64,000 nucleotides of DNA from Falsirhodobacter sp. 20TX0035 (lineage in GTDB: Bacteria > Pseudomonadota > Alphaproteobacteria > Rhodobacterales > Rhodobacteraceae). Position numbers and translations under genes: made by a program. Position 1 is the stretch's first letter. Each line of letters starts with the position of its first letter. The DNA lies in contig NZ_JAQMHV010000001.1 of the NCBI RefSeq assembly GCF_028307215.1, positions 682,001 through 746,000 of the forward strand, written 5' to 3'. The notes under the pieces are model-generated. The model had not been told where the DNA came from, did not search any database, and worked only from the letters and a program-made list of their open reading frames with translations. Positions 35,129 to 43,825 of the stretch are shown one piece after another.

Positions 35129-36208
35129 ATGACCCTGACCTTTCTTGGCATCGAAAGCAGCTGCGACGACACCGCCGCCGCCGTGGTGCGCGGGGACGGG
35201 ACGATCCTGTCCTCGGTCGTGGAGGGGCAGACGGCGCTGCACGCGGCCTTTGGCGGCGTGGTCCCGGAAATCGCGGCCCGCGCCCATGCCGAACGGCTGG
35301 ACGGCTGCGTGATGCAGGCGCTGGATCAGGCGGGTATGGCGCTGCGCGATCTGGACGGCATCGCGGTGACGGCGGGGCCCGGGCTGATCGGGGGCGTCCT
35401 GTCGGGGGTGATGCTGGCCAAGGGGCTGTCGGCCGCGACGGGCCTGCCCATGGTGGGCGTGAACCATCTGGCGGGCCACGCCCTGACGCCCCGGCTGACG
35501 GACGGGCTGGCCTTTCCTTACCTGATGCTCCTGATCTCGGGCGGGCATTGCCAGTTCCTGATCGTGCGCGGGGCCGAGGATTTCGTGCGGCTGGGCGGCT
35601 CCATCGACGACGCGCCGGGGGAGGCGTTCGACAAGACGGCGAAGCTTCTGGGCCTGCCCCAGCCCGGCGGGCCGGAGGTCAGCCGCGCCGCCGAAGCGGG
35701 CGATCCGAAGCGCTTCGCCCTGCCCCGCCCCCTTCTGGACCGCCCCGGCTGCGACATGAGCTTTTCGGGCCTGAAGACCGCCCTGCTGCGCGAACGCGAC
35801 AAGCTGGTGGCGGCGCAGGGTGGCCTCTACCGTCAGGACCGCGCGGATCTGTGCGCCGCGTTCCAGTTGGCGGTGGCCGATGTGCTGGCGGAAAAGACCC
35901 GCCGCGCGCTGGTTTTGTATCTGGAGGAAGCGCCATCCGCCCCGGCGCTGGCCGTGGCCGGGGGCGTGGCCGCGAACACCCTGATCCGTGCGCGGCTGGA
36001 GGACGTGGCCGCGCAGGCCGGTGCCGCCTTCGTGGCGCCGCCGTTGCGGCTTTGCACGGACAACGCGGCCATGATCGCCTTTGCCGGGATCGAACGGTTC
36101 CGCAACGGGGGCCGCGACGGCATGGACCTGGCCGCCCGCCCCCGCTGGCCGCTGGACCAAAACGCCACCCCCCTTGTCGGCGCGGGCCGCAAGGGCGCCA
36201 AAGCCTGA
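35129..36208 (+). CDS. tsaD: tRNA N6-threonylcarbamoyladenosine transferase TsaD
   Basis: 359 residues. Transfers threonylcarbamoyl from TC-AMP to A37 of ANN-decoding tRNAs, working with TsaB/E/C. ASKHA-fold ATPase: [14 protein letters not shown] at the start, metal ligands H113 and H117 in [50 protein letters not shown] and [17 protein letters not shown], and D in [13 protein letters not shown]. Full length. Followed after 17 bp by the YciI gene on the same strand. Confidence 0.98.
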   Translation: MTLTFLGIESSCDDTAAAVVRGDGTILSSVVEGQTALHAAFGGVVPEIAARAHAERLDGCVMQALDQAGMALRDLDGIAVTAGPGLIGGVLSGVMLAKGLSAATGLPMVGVNHLAGHALTPRLTDGLAFPYLMLLISGGHCQFLIVRGAEDFVRLGGSIDDAPGEAFDKTAKLLGLPQPGGPEVSRAAEAGDPKRFALPRPLLDRPGCDMSFSGLKTALLRERDKLVAAQGGLYRQDRADLCAAFQLAVADVLAEKTRRALVLYLEEAPSAPALAVAGGVAANTLIRARLEDVAAQAGAAFVAPPLRLCTDNAAMIAFAGIERFRNGGRDGMDLAARPRWPLDQNATPLVGAGRKGAKA

Positions 36209-36225
36209 ACCAGAAGGAGAGAACG

Positions 36226-36498
36226 ATGCATGCTGCCCTGATCTGCCGTGACAAGACCGACGCGCTGTCCCTTCGGATGGACACCCGCCAGGCCCATCTG
36301 GACTATGTGGCCCGGACCGGCGTCGTCGAATTCGCCGGACCCTTCCTGAACGACAAGGGGCAGATGTGCGGATCGCTCATCATCCTGCGGGTGGACAGCC
36401 TCGACATCGCGCGGGCCTGGGCGGCCGAGGACCCCTATGCCAAGGCGGGCCTGTTCGAGAGCGTGGAGATCCACGAGTGGAAGAAGGTGATCGGCTGA
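36226..36498 (+). CDS. YciI-family protein
   Basis: 90-residue ferredoxin-like dimeric alpha/beta protein of the YciI/DGPF group. Features: MHAALICRDK, R21-x2-H24 (RQAHLDYV), GPFLNDKGQMCGSLIIL, WAAEDPYAKAGLFESVEIHEW. The His/Asp pair is conserved in the family but the general reaction is not established. AAGGAGAG upstream of the ATG is a strong ribosome site. The stop overlaps the EVE gene start by one base. Confidence 0.85.
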   Translation: MHAALICRDKTDALSLRMDTRQAHLDYVARTGVVEFAGPFLNDKGQMCGSLIILRVDSLDIARAWAAEDPYAKAGLFESVEIHEWKKVIG

Positions 36499-36911
36499 TG
36501 GCCTTCTGGCTGTTCAAGTCCGAGCCCGACACCTGGAGCTGGGACCAGCAGGTCGCCAAGGGTGAGGACGGCGAGGAATGGGGCGGGGTCCGCAACTACC
36601 TGGCGCGCAACAACATGCGCGCGATGAAGGTGGGCGACCGGGGGTTCTTCTACCATTCCAACATCGGGAAACAGATCGTGGGCATCGTCGAGGTGTGCCG
36701 CGAAAGCGAGCCCGACAGCACTGCCGACGATCCGCGCTGGGACTGCGTGATGATCAAGGCCGTGCAGCCGGTGCCTGAGCCCGTGACGCTGGAAGACGTG
36801 AAGGGCGCGCCCGAACTGGCCGACATGGTGCTGGTGAAGAACTCGCGCATGTCCGTCCAGCCGGTGACGGAGCGGGAATGGGCGATCGTGTGCAAGATGG
36901 CGGGGCTCTAG
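36498..36911 (+). CDS. EVE-domain protein
   Basis: 137 residues, almost entirely one EVE domain (PUA-like fold): FWLFKSEPDTWSWDQQ, WGGVRNYLARNNMRAMKVGDRGFFYHSN, IVGIVEV, RWDCVMIKAVQPV, MVLVKNSRMSVQPVTEREW. EVE domains bind modified bases in nucleic acid in studied cases; bacterial single-domain proteins next to tsaD may recognise tRNA modifications, which is inference. Starts on the YciI stop (TGATG). Its 3' end, including the stop codon, lies in a GC hairpin (36899-36920). Confidence 0.88.
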   Translation: MAFWLFKSEPDTWSWDQQVAKGEDGEEWGGVRNYLARNNMRAMKVGDRGFFYHSNIGKQIVGIVEVCRESEPDSTADDPRWDCVMIKAVQPVPEPVTLEDVKGAPELADMVLVKNSRMSVQPVTEREWAIVCKMAGL

Positions 36912-36920
36912 CGCCCCGCC
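36899..36920. other. Hairpin spanning the EVE gene stop codon
   Basis: GGCGGGGC/GCCCCGCC, an 8-bp stem with a TCTAGC loop that contains the TAG stop. It sits between the convergent EVE and ilvA genes (13 bp apart). No T-run follows on either strand. Possibly a bidirectional barrier. Confidence 0.4.
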
Positions 36921-36924
36921 CCCT

Positions 36925-38172
36925 TCAGATCAGGTATTCGCCCAGAAGGGCGTCCTGCGTGATGTCGCGGAAGGCGAAGCCCTCCTCCTCCATCCGGGCG
37001 AACAGGCGCGGGAAGTTCTCCGGCGCCTTCGTCTCGATCCCGATGAGGATGGAGCCGAAGTTGCGGGCGGACTTCTTGAGGTATTCGAAGCGCGCCACGT
37101 CGTCGTCCGGGCCCAGCAGCATCAGGAAGTCGCGCAGCGCGCCGGGGCGCTGCGGCAGGCGCAGAAGCATGTACTTCTTCAGCCCGGTGTAGCGCTGGGC
37201 GCGTTCCTTCACCTCGGGCAGGCGTTCGAAGTCGAAGTTGCCGCCCGAGACGACGCAAACCACCGTTTTTCCCTGAATGGCCGGACCAAGGTCCTGCAGC
37301 GCGGTGATCGGCATGGCGCCCGCAGGCTCCAGCACGACCCCCTCGACGTTCAGCATCTCCACCATGGTGACGCAGATGCGGTCCTCGGGCGTCATCAGCA
37401 CCTGGTCGGGGAAGGCCCAGGACAGGGCCGCGAAGGGCGCGTCGCCGATCCGCGCGACGGCCGCGCCGTCCACGAACCCGTCCACCGTGTCCAGCGCCAT
37501 CGGCCGGCCCGCCAGAAGCGCCGCGCGCAGGGACGCCCCGCCCGCCGGTTCCACGAAGCGGAACTGCGTGTTTGGCGCTTCCGTCCGCAGATATTTCGTG
37601 ACACCGGAGGCCAGTCCGCCCCCGCCCACGGACAAGAGCACCATGTCGGGCGCGCGGCCCAGCTGCTCCAGAATCTCCACCCCGACGCTGGCCTGACCCT
37701 CGATCACGTCCTCGTCGTCGAAGGGGGCGAGGAAGTGCGCGCCTTCGGTTTCGCACCACGCCTTGGCGGCGGCCAGCGTCCGGTCGAAATAGTCGCCGGT
37801 CAGCACGATCTCCACGAACTCCCCCCCAAAGGCGCGGGTCTTGTCGATTTTCTGCTGGGGCGTGGTGATGGGCATGAAGATGGTGCCCTTCACGCCGAAA
37901 TGGCGGCAGGAAAAGGCCATGCCCTGCGCGTGGTTGCCCGCGCTGGCGCAGACGAAGCGGGTCTGGTCGGGAAGCCGTTCGCGCACCTTGCGCATGGCGT
38001 TGAACGCGCCGCGCAGCTTGAAGCTGCGGACCGGCGACAGATCCTCGCGCTTCAGCCAGATGTCGGCCCCGTAGCGGGCCGACAGGTAATCGTTGCGCTG
38101 AAGCGGCGTCTGCGGGAACAGGTCGCGCAGGGCGGCGGTGGCGGTGCGGGCGGCGGAGGTGAAATCGGTCAT
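36925..38172 (-). CDS. ilvA: Threonine ammonia-lyase IlvA
   Basis: 415 residues. PLP enzyme deaminating threonine to 2-oxobutyrate, the first step toward isoleucine. PLP lysine K52 in RSFKLRGA; CASAGNHAQGMAF and SVGGGGLASG (phosphate loop) follow. The C-terminal part (from about 330) is an ACT-like regulatory domain (YLKKSARNFGSILIGIETKAPENFPRLFARMEEEGF) of the single-ACT type, suggesting feedback control. Gene stands alone on the minus strand. Confidence 0.95.
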   Translation of the reverse strand: MTDFTSAARTATAALRDLFPQTPLQRNDYLSARYGADIWLKREDLSPVRSFKLRGAFNAMRKVRERLPDQTRFVCASAGNHAQGMAFSCRHFGVKGTIFMPITTPQQKIDKTRAFGGEFVEIVLTGDYFDRTLAAAKAWCETEGAHFLAPFDDEDVIEGQASVGVEILEQLGRAPDMVLLSVGGGGLASGVTKYLRTEAPNTQFRFVEPAGGASLRAALLAGRPMALDTVDGFVDGAAVARIGDAPFAALSWAFPDQVLMTPEDRICVTMVEMLNVEGVVLEPAGAMPITALQDLGPAIQGKTVVCVVSGGNFDFERLPEVKERAQRYTGLKKYMLLRLPQRPGALRDFLMLLGPDDDVARFEYLKKSARNFGSILIGIETKAPENFPRLFARMEEEGFAFRDITQDALLGEYLI

Positions 38173-38209
38173 GCGACGATTTGATCCGCTTTTCGCGACG
38201 GCGCAAGCG

Positions 38210-38995
38210 TCAGTTGAGGGCGCGGCCTTCCACGTAGTGGCCGTAAAGCGTCGTGAGCACGCTGATGCCCAGAAGGGTCAGGAACCAGTTCATGGCGAAT
38301 CCTAGCACATTGGCGAACACGAACAGTTCCGCCACATGGGCCAGGATGACGGGAAGGCTCAGCACGACCAGCAGGACGCCCATCAGGATAAGGAGCATCA
38401 CCATCGTGCCCGACGTGCCGCGGGTTCGCGCCAGCGCCTGCCGCGGACCAAAGCCTTTTCCGATGGCGGCGGCGGGAAGCATGACGGACAAGCGCATCAT
38501 CATGGCATAGATCCAGAAGCCTACGACCACCCCCATGACGGCACCCAGCGCTGCGATCAGCATCACGGTCAGCGACGGACCCTCCGGGTCGGTGAACAAC
38601 GCGAGGGACATCCCGAGGACCGCGTTCAAAGCCGTGACGGCCAAGAAGACCACCAGCGCCGCCACCATGATGAGAAACCAGATCTGGACCCCGCGCAGCA
38701 GGTAGACGCCCATGCGGCCCCCGCGGGGGCGCAGCGTCGCATGCTCTGCCAGCAGGACATGACGGTGCCAGTTCACGGCCAGCAGCAGCGACGCGGCGGC
38801 CCCGAGGATCATGACAAGAAGCAGGACCGCAGCCGCCCCGGGGGCAAGGCCCTGTTCCTCCGTGGCTGCGGTGGTCGGCAGCATCATCTGCGATGCGGCA
38901 AGGAGAATGACCAGGGGGAGAGACAACATCAGGGCGGCGCGCGGATTGCCGGTGACCTGCTGTATCGAGTGGCGAAGGATGCGGTAGCTTTTCAT
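38210..38995 (-). CDS. Multi-pass membrane protein, unknown function
   Basis: 261 residues with about six hydrophobic segments, basic N-terminus ([19 protein letters not shown]), and no assigned motif. The pattern resembles DUF-type integral membrane proteins of Rhodobacteraceae that sit alone. The ATG at 38995 is chosen because the upstream extension lacks conserved character. Divergent from argG with 125 bp between. No enzyme or transport function can be read from it. Confidence 0.75.
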   Translation of the reverse strand: MKSYRILRHSIQQVTGNPRAALMLSLPLVILLAASQMMLPTTAATEEQGLAPGAAAVLLLVMILGAAASLLLAVNWHRHVLLAEHATLRPRGGRMGVYLLRGVQIWFLIMVAALVVFLAVTALNAVLGMSLALFTDPEGPSLTVMLIAALGAVMGVVVGFWIYAMMMRLSVMLPAAAIGKGFGPRQALARTRGTSGTMVMLLILMGVLLVVLSLPVILAHVAELFVFANVLGFAMNWFLTLLGISVLTTLYGHYVEGRALN

Positions 38996-39120
38996 CGAAC
39001 TCTCGAACGCGTGAACATGCCGTGATCTGTGCCAGCCGGGTCCCGGCGGTGGCAAGCTTTACTTGCGGCGCAAGGTCAAAATCGCTAATCGCGGGAAAAT
39101 TGACACGCAGGGAGCCGCCC

Positions 39121-40344
39121 ATGTCCGCGCCGAAGAAAGTCGTCCTCGCCTATTCCGGCGGTCTGGACACCTCCATCATCCTGAAATGGCTGCAAACCGA
39201 ATATGGTTGCGAGGTGGTGACCTTCACCGCCGATCTGGGCCAGGGCGAGGAGCTGGAGCCTGCGCGCGCCAAGGCCGAACTGCTGGGGATCAAGCCGGAC
39301 AACATCTACATCGAGGATGTGCGCGAGGAGTTCGTGCGCGACTTCGTGTTCCCGATGTTCCGCGCCAACGCGCTGTATGAGGGGCTGTATCTGCTGGGCA
39401 CCTCCATCGCCCGTCCCCTGATTTCGAAGCGGCTGGTGGAGATCGCGCGCGAGGTGGGTGCCGACGCCGTGGCGCATGGCGCGACCGGCAAGGGCAACGA
39501 TCAGGTGCGGTTCGAGCTGTCGGCCTATGCCCTGAACCCCGAGATCAAGGTCATCGCCCCCTGGCGCGAATGGGACCTGACCAGCCGCACCAAGCTCTTG
39601 GAATTCGCCGAAGCGAACCAGATCCCGATCGCCAAGGACAAGCGCGGCGAGGCGCCGTTCTCCGTGGACGCGAACCTGCTCCACACCTCCTCCGAAGGCA
39701 AGGCGCTGGAAAACCCCGCCGAGGCCGCGCCCGACTATGTCTATCAGCGCACCGTGAACCCCGAGGACGCGCCGGACACGCCCGAATTCATCGAGGTGTC
39801 GTTCGAGAAGGGCGACGCGGTCGCGATCAACGGCGAGGCGATGTCGCCCGCCACGATCCTGACCAAGCTGAACGAACTTGGCGGCCGTCACGGGATCGGG
39901 CGTCTGGACTTCGTGGAAAACCGCTTCGTCGGCATGAAGTCCCGCGGCATCTACGAGACCCCCGGCGGCACCGTCCTTCTGGAAGCCCATCGCGGGATCG
40001 AGCAGATCACGCTGGATTCGGGTGCGGGCCACCTGAAGGACAGCCTGATGCCCCGCTATGCCGAGCTGATCTACAACGGCTTCTGGTTCTCGCCCGAGCG
40101 TGAGATGCTGCAGGCCCTGATCGACAAGTCGCAGGAGCATGTGACGGGAACAGTGCGCCTGAAGCTTTACAAGGGTCTTGCCACCTGCGTGGGCCGCTGG
40201 TCGGACCATTCGCTGTATTCCGAGGCGCATGTGACGTTCGAGGACGATGCTGGCGCTTACGATCAGAAGGACGCGGCCGGCTTCATCCGCCTGAACGCGC
40301 TGCGCCTGAAACTGCTGGCGACCCGCAACGCCCGTGTGAAGTGA
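39121..40344 (+). CDS. argG: Argininosuccinate synthase
   Basis: 407 residues. It joins citrulline and aspartate using ATP in arginine synthesis. P-loop AYSGGLDTS (9-17) of the N-type ATP pyrophosphatase fold, [14 protein letters not shown], and the [11 protein letters not shown]-like segment (here [14 protein letters not shown]) are present. Typical length. The ATG at 39121 follows CAGGGAG. No operon partners; followed by a 220-bp gap and a strong hairpin terminator. Confidence 0.97.
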   Translation: MSAPKKVVLAYSGGLDTSIILKWLQTEYGCEVVTFTADLGQGEELEPARAKAELLGIKPDNIYIEDVREEFVRDFVFPMFRANALYEGLYLLGTSIARPLISKRLVEIAREVGADAVAHGATGKGNDQVRFELSAYALNPEIKVIAPWREWDLTSRTKLLEFAEANQIPIAKDKRGEAPFSVDANLLHTSSEGKALENPAEAAPDYVYQRTVNPEDAPDTPEFIEVSFEKGDAVAINGEAMSPATILTKLNELGGRHGIGRLDFVENRFVGMKSRGIYETPGGTVLLEAHRGIEQITLDSGAGHLKDSLMPRYAELIYNGFWFSPEREMLQALIDKSQEHVTGTVRLKLYKGLATCVGRWSDHSLYSEAHVTFEDDAGAYDQKDAAGFIRLNALRLKLLATRNARVK

Positions 40345-40562
40345 CGTCGGCGGACCGGCAAGGAAGGCGGGTCCGGACGAACAGCGGGTCCTCAAGGCCG
40401 ACAAAGATTGGGTCCGCTGTGTAAAAGTGCGGGCGCGCAAACGGGGTGCACCTTGATCGGTCTACCTGCGCGCCAAGCGATTCAACAGCATCGGCGCGGC
40501 GGATAGGGTATTCTGGTCGGGGACGCCATCGACCTTCTTCGGAAGTGGTTCGTTGAAACGCG
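40345..40562. other. Gap after argG with repeated GGGTCC and possible RNA structure
   Basis: No credible gene. GGGTCC occurs at 40369, 40386 and 40410; GCGGACC (40350-40356) can pair with GGTCCGC (40411-40417). It may be an argG 3' UTR or a small RNA ending at the 40563-40588 terminator. Nothing more can be supported. Confidence 0.3.
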
Positions 40563-40588
40563 AAAGGCGCCCCGCAGGGCGCCTTTTT
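40563..40588 (+). terminator. Intrinsic terminator, probably bidirectional
   Basis: AGGCGCCC/GGGCGCCT, an 8-bp stem with loop CGCA, followed by TTTTT on the plus strand and preceded by AAA, giving UUU on the minus strand. It lies between argG and the convergent kinase gene and overlaps the kinase stop region. Confidence 0.85.
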
Positions 40589-41427
40589 CACAGCAGGGCG
40601 TCCACTTCGGCGGCGGTTGGCATGGCCCCCGCCGCGCCCGGTCGGGTGACCTGCAAGGCGGCGGCCGCCGCTGCCCGCCGCATGGCTTGGAACGGAGGCA
40701 GCCCCCGATCCAAGGCCGCGGCAAGCGTTCCCGTGAAACAATCGCCGGCGCCTGTCGTGTCCACGGGCGTCACGGGGAAGGCCGGAACGTGCAACGGCTT
40801 TGCGCCGATCCAGTCGGCCCCGTCCGCCCCACGGGTAATCACCATCTCCACCTGCGGCAGCGATCCCATGGCGGCGCGCAGGGCCTCCGCCTCCCCCGCG
40901 TTCATCACGAGGAGCGAGATGTGGGGCAGGATGCGGCGCACCGCCTCGGCCTCGAACGGGGCCGCGGAGTAGATGATCCGGGATCCCGTGAAGGCGCGCG
41001 CCGCTTCCACCTGAAGGGAGGTTTCGTTCTGCAGCAGCAGCGTGTCGCCCGGTCTCGCACCGCCCAGCGCGGCCAGATGCGCCGTATCCAGCGCCCGGTT
41101 CGCGCCGTCGAAGACGACGATGCTGTTTTCGCCCTTCGGATCGACGTTGATGATGGCATGGCCGGTGGGAATGTCACCCACCGTCACATGGGACACGTCC
41201 ACGCCAAAGCCGCGCAGGCTGTCCAGCGCGCCCTGCCCGTCCCGCCCGACCGCGCCCACATGCCGCACATGGGCACCGGCGCGGGCCGCCGCCACGGACT
41301 GGTTCGCGCCCTTGCCGCCCAAGCCCACCTGATAGGACGCAGCGGCCAACGTTTCCCCGGCCGCCACGAAATGCGGCACGCGATACACATGGTCGAGGTT
41401 GATCGACCCGAACGTCCAGATGGCCAC
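40588..41427 (-). CDS. Ribokinase-family (PfkB) carbohydrate kinase
   Basis: 279 residues. PfkB-fold sugar kinase. FGSINLDHVYRVPHFVAAGETL, GGKGANQ (37-43) substrate site, VTRGADGADW, and the ATP/anion-hole signature DTTGAGD (223-229) with catalytic D229. Ribokinase-like in layout, but the sugar is not certain. The GTG at 41427 is preferred (AGGGGC 8 bases upstream; product starts MAIWTFGSINLD); an ATG at 41448 adds seven residues. It lies 49 bp after the malic enzyme stop on the same strand. Confidence 0.85.
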   Translation of the reverse strand: MAIWTFGSINLDHVYRVPHFVAAGETLAAASYQVGLGGKGANQSVAAARAGAHVRHVGAVGRDGQGALDSLRGFGVDVSHVTVGDIPTGHAIINVDPKGENSIVVFDGANRALDTAHLAALGGARPGDTLLLQNETSLQVEAARAFTGSRIIYSAAPFEAEAVRRILPHISLLVMNAGEAEALRAAMGSLPQVEMVITRGADGADWIGAKPLHVPAFPVTPVDTTGAGDCFTGTLAAALDRGLPPFQAMRRAAAAAALQVTRPGAAGAMPTAAEVDALL

Positions 41428-41476
41428 CGCCCTGCCCCTTTTCTGCAACGGGGGCCGGATGGCCCCCGCCTGCCCC

Positions 41477-43732
41477 TTACCCGATCTTGCAGGCCGCCAT
41501 GACGGCCATGTTCAGGATGTCGTTGACGGAAGAAGTGGTGGAGCAGAGCTGGATCGGCTTTTCCACACCCGTCAGGATCGGGCCGATCACCGTCGCGCCC
41601 GCCATCTCCTGCATCAGCTTGACCGAGATGGAGGCCGAATGCCGCGCCGGCACCACGAGGATGTTTGCCGGCCCCGTCAGGCGGCAGAAGGGGTAGGCCT
41701 TCTGCTGAGCAGGGTTCAGGGCCACGTCCACGGTCATCTCACCATCATACTCGAAATCCACGCCGCGCGCGTCCAGCACCTTCGGCGCCTGCGCCAGCTT
41801 TGCCGCACGTTCCGAGGCGGGGGATCCGAAGGTGGAGAAGGACACGAACGCCACGCGCGGCACCAGCCCCAGATCGCGGGCCACACCGGCGGCGCGTTCG
41901 GCGATGGTGGCCAGATCCTCGGGCTCGGGCCATTCGTGGACCAGCGTGTCGGCGATCAGCAGGATCTTGCCCTTGTGCAGCAGCGCGGTGACGCCCACGG
42001 CCCCGTCGCCGGGTTTAGCGTCGAACACGTGGTTGATGGCCGACAGCACATGGGCCGACTTGCGGGTGACGCCCGTCACCAGACCGTCGCCATGCCCATG
42101 CGCCAGCATCAGGGCCGAAAAGACGTGACGGTCCCGTCCGACAAGGCGGCGGATGTCGTGGCTGTCGAAGCCCTGGCGCTGCAGGCGGGCGTAAAGGAAG
42201 TCCTTGTAGGCCTCCAGATGCGGGGAATTGGCAGCGTTCACCACCTCCAGCTCGCTCACCGCGTCGGCAAGGCCGGCGGTTCCGAGTTTCTCGGCCACGT
42301 CGGCCTCACGCCCCACGACCAGCGCCTTGCCCAGACCGGCGCGCTGATAGGCGACGGCGGCGCGCAGCACGCGCGGATCATCCCCTTCGGCAAAGATCAT
42401 GCGCGCCTGCGCGGCCTTGGCCCGGGCGTGAACGCCCTGCAGGATGGACGCCGTCGGGTCCATCCGCGATTTCAGCGCCAGTTCGTAGGCGGCCAGATCG
42501 GCGATCGGGCGGCGGGCGACGCCGGTGTCCATGCCGGCCTTCGCCACCATCGGCGGCACCACGTGGATCAGGCGCGGGTCGAACGGCGTGGGGATGATGT
42601 AGTCGCGGCCGAAGGACAGCTCGCGCCCATAGGCGGCGGCGACCTCGTCCGGCACATCCTCGCGGGCCAGTTTGGCCAGTGCCTCGGCGCAGGCGATCTT
42701 CATCTCGTCGTTAATGGCGCGGGCGTGGATGTCCAGCGCTCCGCGGAAGAGGTACGGGAAGCCGAGGACGTTGTTCACCTGGTTGGGGTAATCCGACCGG
42801 CCCGTGGCGACGATCGCATCCTCGCGCACCGCATGCGCCTCTTCGGGCGTGATCTCGGGGTCCGGGTTCGCCATCGCGAAGATCACGGGGTTCGGGGCCA
42901 TGGACCGCACCATGTCCTGCGTGACCGCCCCCTTGGCGGACACGCCGAGGAACACGTCCGCGCCGTCCATAGCCTCGGCCAGCGTGCGCAGGGAGGTGTT
43001 GGCGGCATGGGCCGACTTCCACTGGTTCATGCCCTCGGTGCGGCCGGCATAGATCACGCCCTTGGTGTCACACATGATGCAGTTGTCGTGCCGCGCGCCC
43101 ATCGACTTCAGGAGTTCCAGGCAGGCGATGCCCGCCGCGCCCGCGCCGTTCAGCACGATGCGCACATCCTCGATCTTCTTGCCCGAGATCGACAGCGCGT
43201 TGATCAGGCCGGCGGCGCAGATCACCGCCGTGCCGTGCTGGTCGTCATGGAACACGGGGATGTCCATGATCTCCTTCAGGCGCTGTTCGATGATGAAGCA
43301 TTCGGGAGCCTTGATGTCCTCAAGGTTGATGCCGCCGAAGGTGGGGCCCATCAGGGACACGGCCTTGATGATCTCCTCCGGGTCCTCGGTGTCCAGCTCG
43401 ATGTCGATGGCGTTCACGTCGGCGAAGCGCTTGAACAGGACCGCCTTGCCTTCCATCACCGGCTTTGACGCCAGCGCGCCGAGGTTGCCCATGCCAAGGA
43501 TCGCCGTCCCGTTGGAGATGACGGCCACCATGTTGCCCTTGACCGTGTAGTCGTAGGCCGTTTCGGGATTGTCCGCGATCGCCTGCACGGGCACCGCCAC
43601 GCCGGGGGAATAGGCCAGCGACAGGTCCCGCTGCGTCGCCATCGGGGTCGAGGCCGTGATCTCGTACTTTCCGGGCGTCGGCTCCAGATGGTAGGCAAGC
43701 GCTTCTTCGGGTGTGATCTTGGTCTTGGACAT
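41477..43732 (-). CDS. maeB: NADP-dependent malic enzyme with phosphotransacetylase-like domain
   Basis: 751 residues. Oxidative decarboxylation of malate to pyruvate, making NADPH. N-terminal malic enzyme domain (about 1-430): SLAYSPGVAVPV, IFAMANPDPEI and NAD-binding LNGAGAAGIACLELL. C-terminal region (about 430-751) is the phosphate acetyltransferase-like domain seen in MaeB, thought to be regulatory (acetyl-CoA) rather than catalytic. The ATG at 43732 has GGGGA 7 bases upstream. Divergent from mutS. Confidence 0.96.
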   Translation of the reverse strand: MSKTKITPEEALAYHLEPTPGKYEITASTPMATQRDLSLAYSPGVAVPVQAIADNPETAYDYTVKGNMVAVISNGTAILGMGNLGALASKPVMEGKAVLFKRFADVNAIDIELDTEDPEEIIKAVSLMGPTFGGINLEDIKAPECFIIEQRLKEIMDIPVFHDDQHGTAVICAAGLINALSISGKKIEDVRIVLNGAGAAGIACLELLKSMGARHDNCIMCDTKGVIYAGRTEGMNQWKSAHAANTSLRTLAEAMDGADVFLGVSAKGAVTQDMVRSMAPNPVIFAMANPDPEITPEEAHAVREDAIVATGRSDYPNQVNNVLGFPYLFRGALDIHARAINDEMKIACAEALAKLAREDVPDEVAAAYGRELSFGRDYIIPTPFDPRLIHVVPPMVAKAGMDTGVARRPIADLAAYELALKSRMDPTASILQGVHARAKAAQARMIFAEGDDPRVLRAAVAYQRAGLGKALVVGREADVAEKLGTAGLADAVSELEVVNAANSPHLEAYKDFLYARLQRQGFDSHDIRRLVGRDRHVFSALMLAHGHGDGLVTGVTRKSAHVLSAINHVFDAKPGDGAVGVTALLHKGKILLIADTLVHEWPEPEDLATIAERAAGVARDLGLVPRVAFVSFSTFGSPASERAAKLAQAPKVLDARGVDFEYDGEMTVDVALNPAQQKAYPFCRLTGPANILVVPARHSASISVKLMQEMAGATVIGPILTGVEKPIQLCSTTSSVNDILNMAVMAACKIG

Positions 43733-43825
43733 GGCGGGATCCCCTTTCAGCCGTGATCCATAGCGGCCCGCTTGCGTTGCGGCAACCGTTCCGGCGTCGT
43801 AAGACGGGCGGCGAAGGAGACCGCG

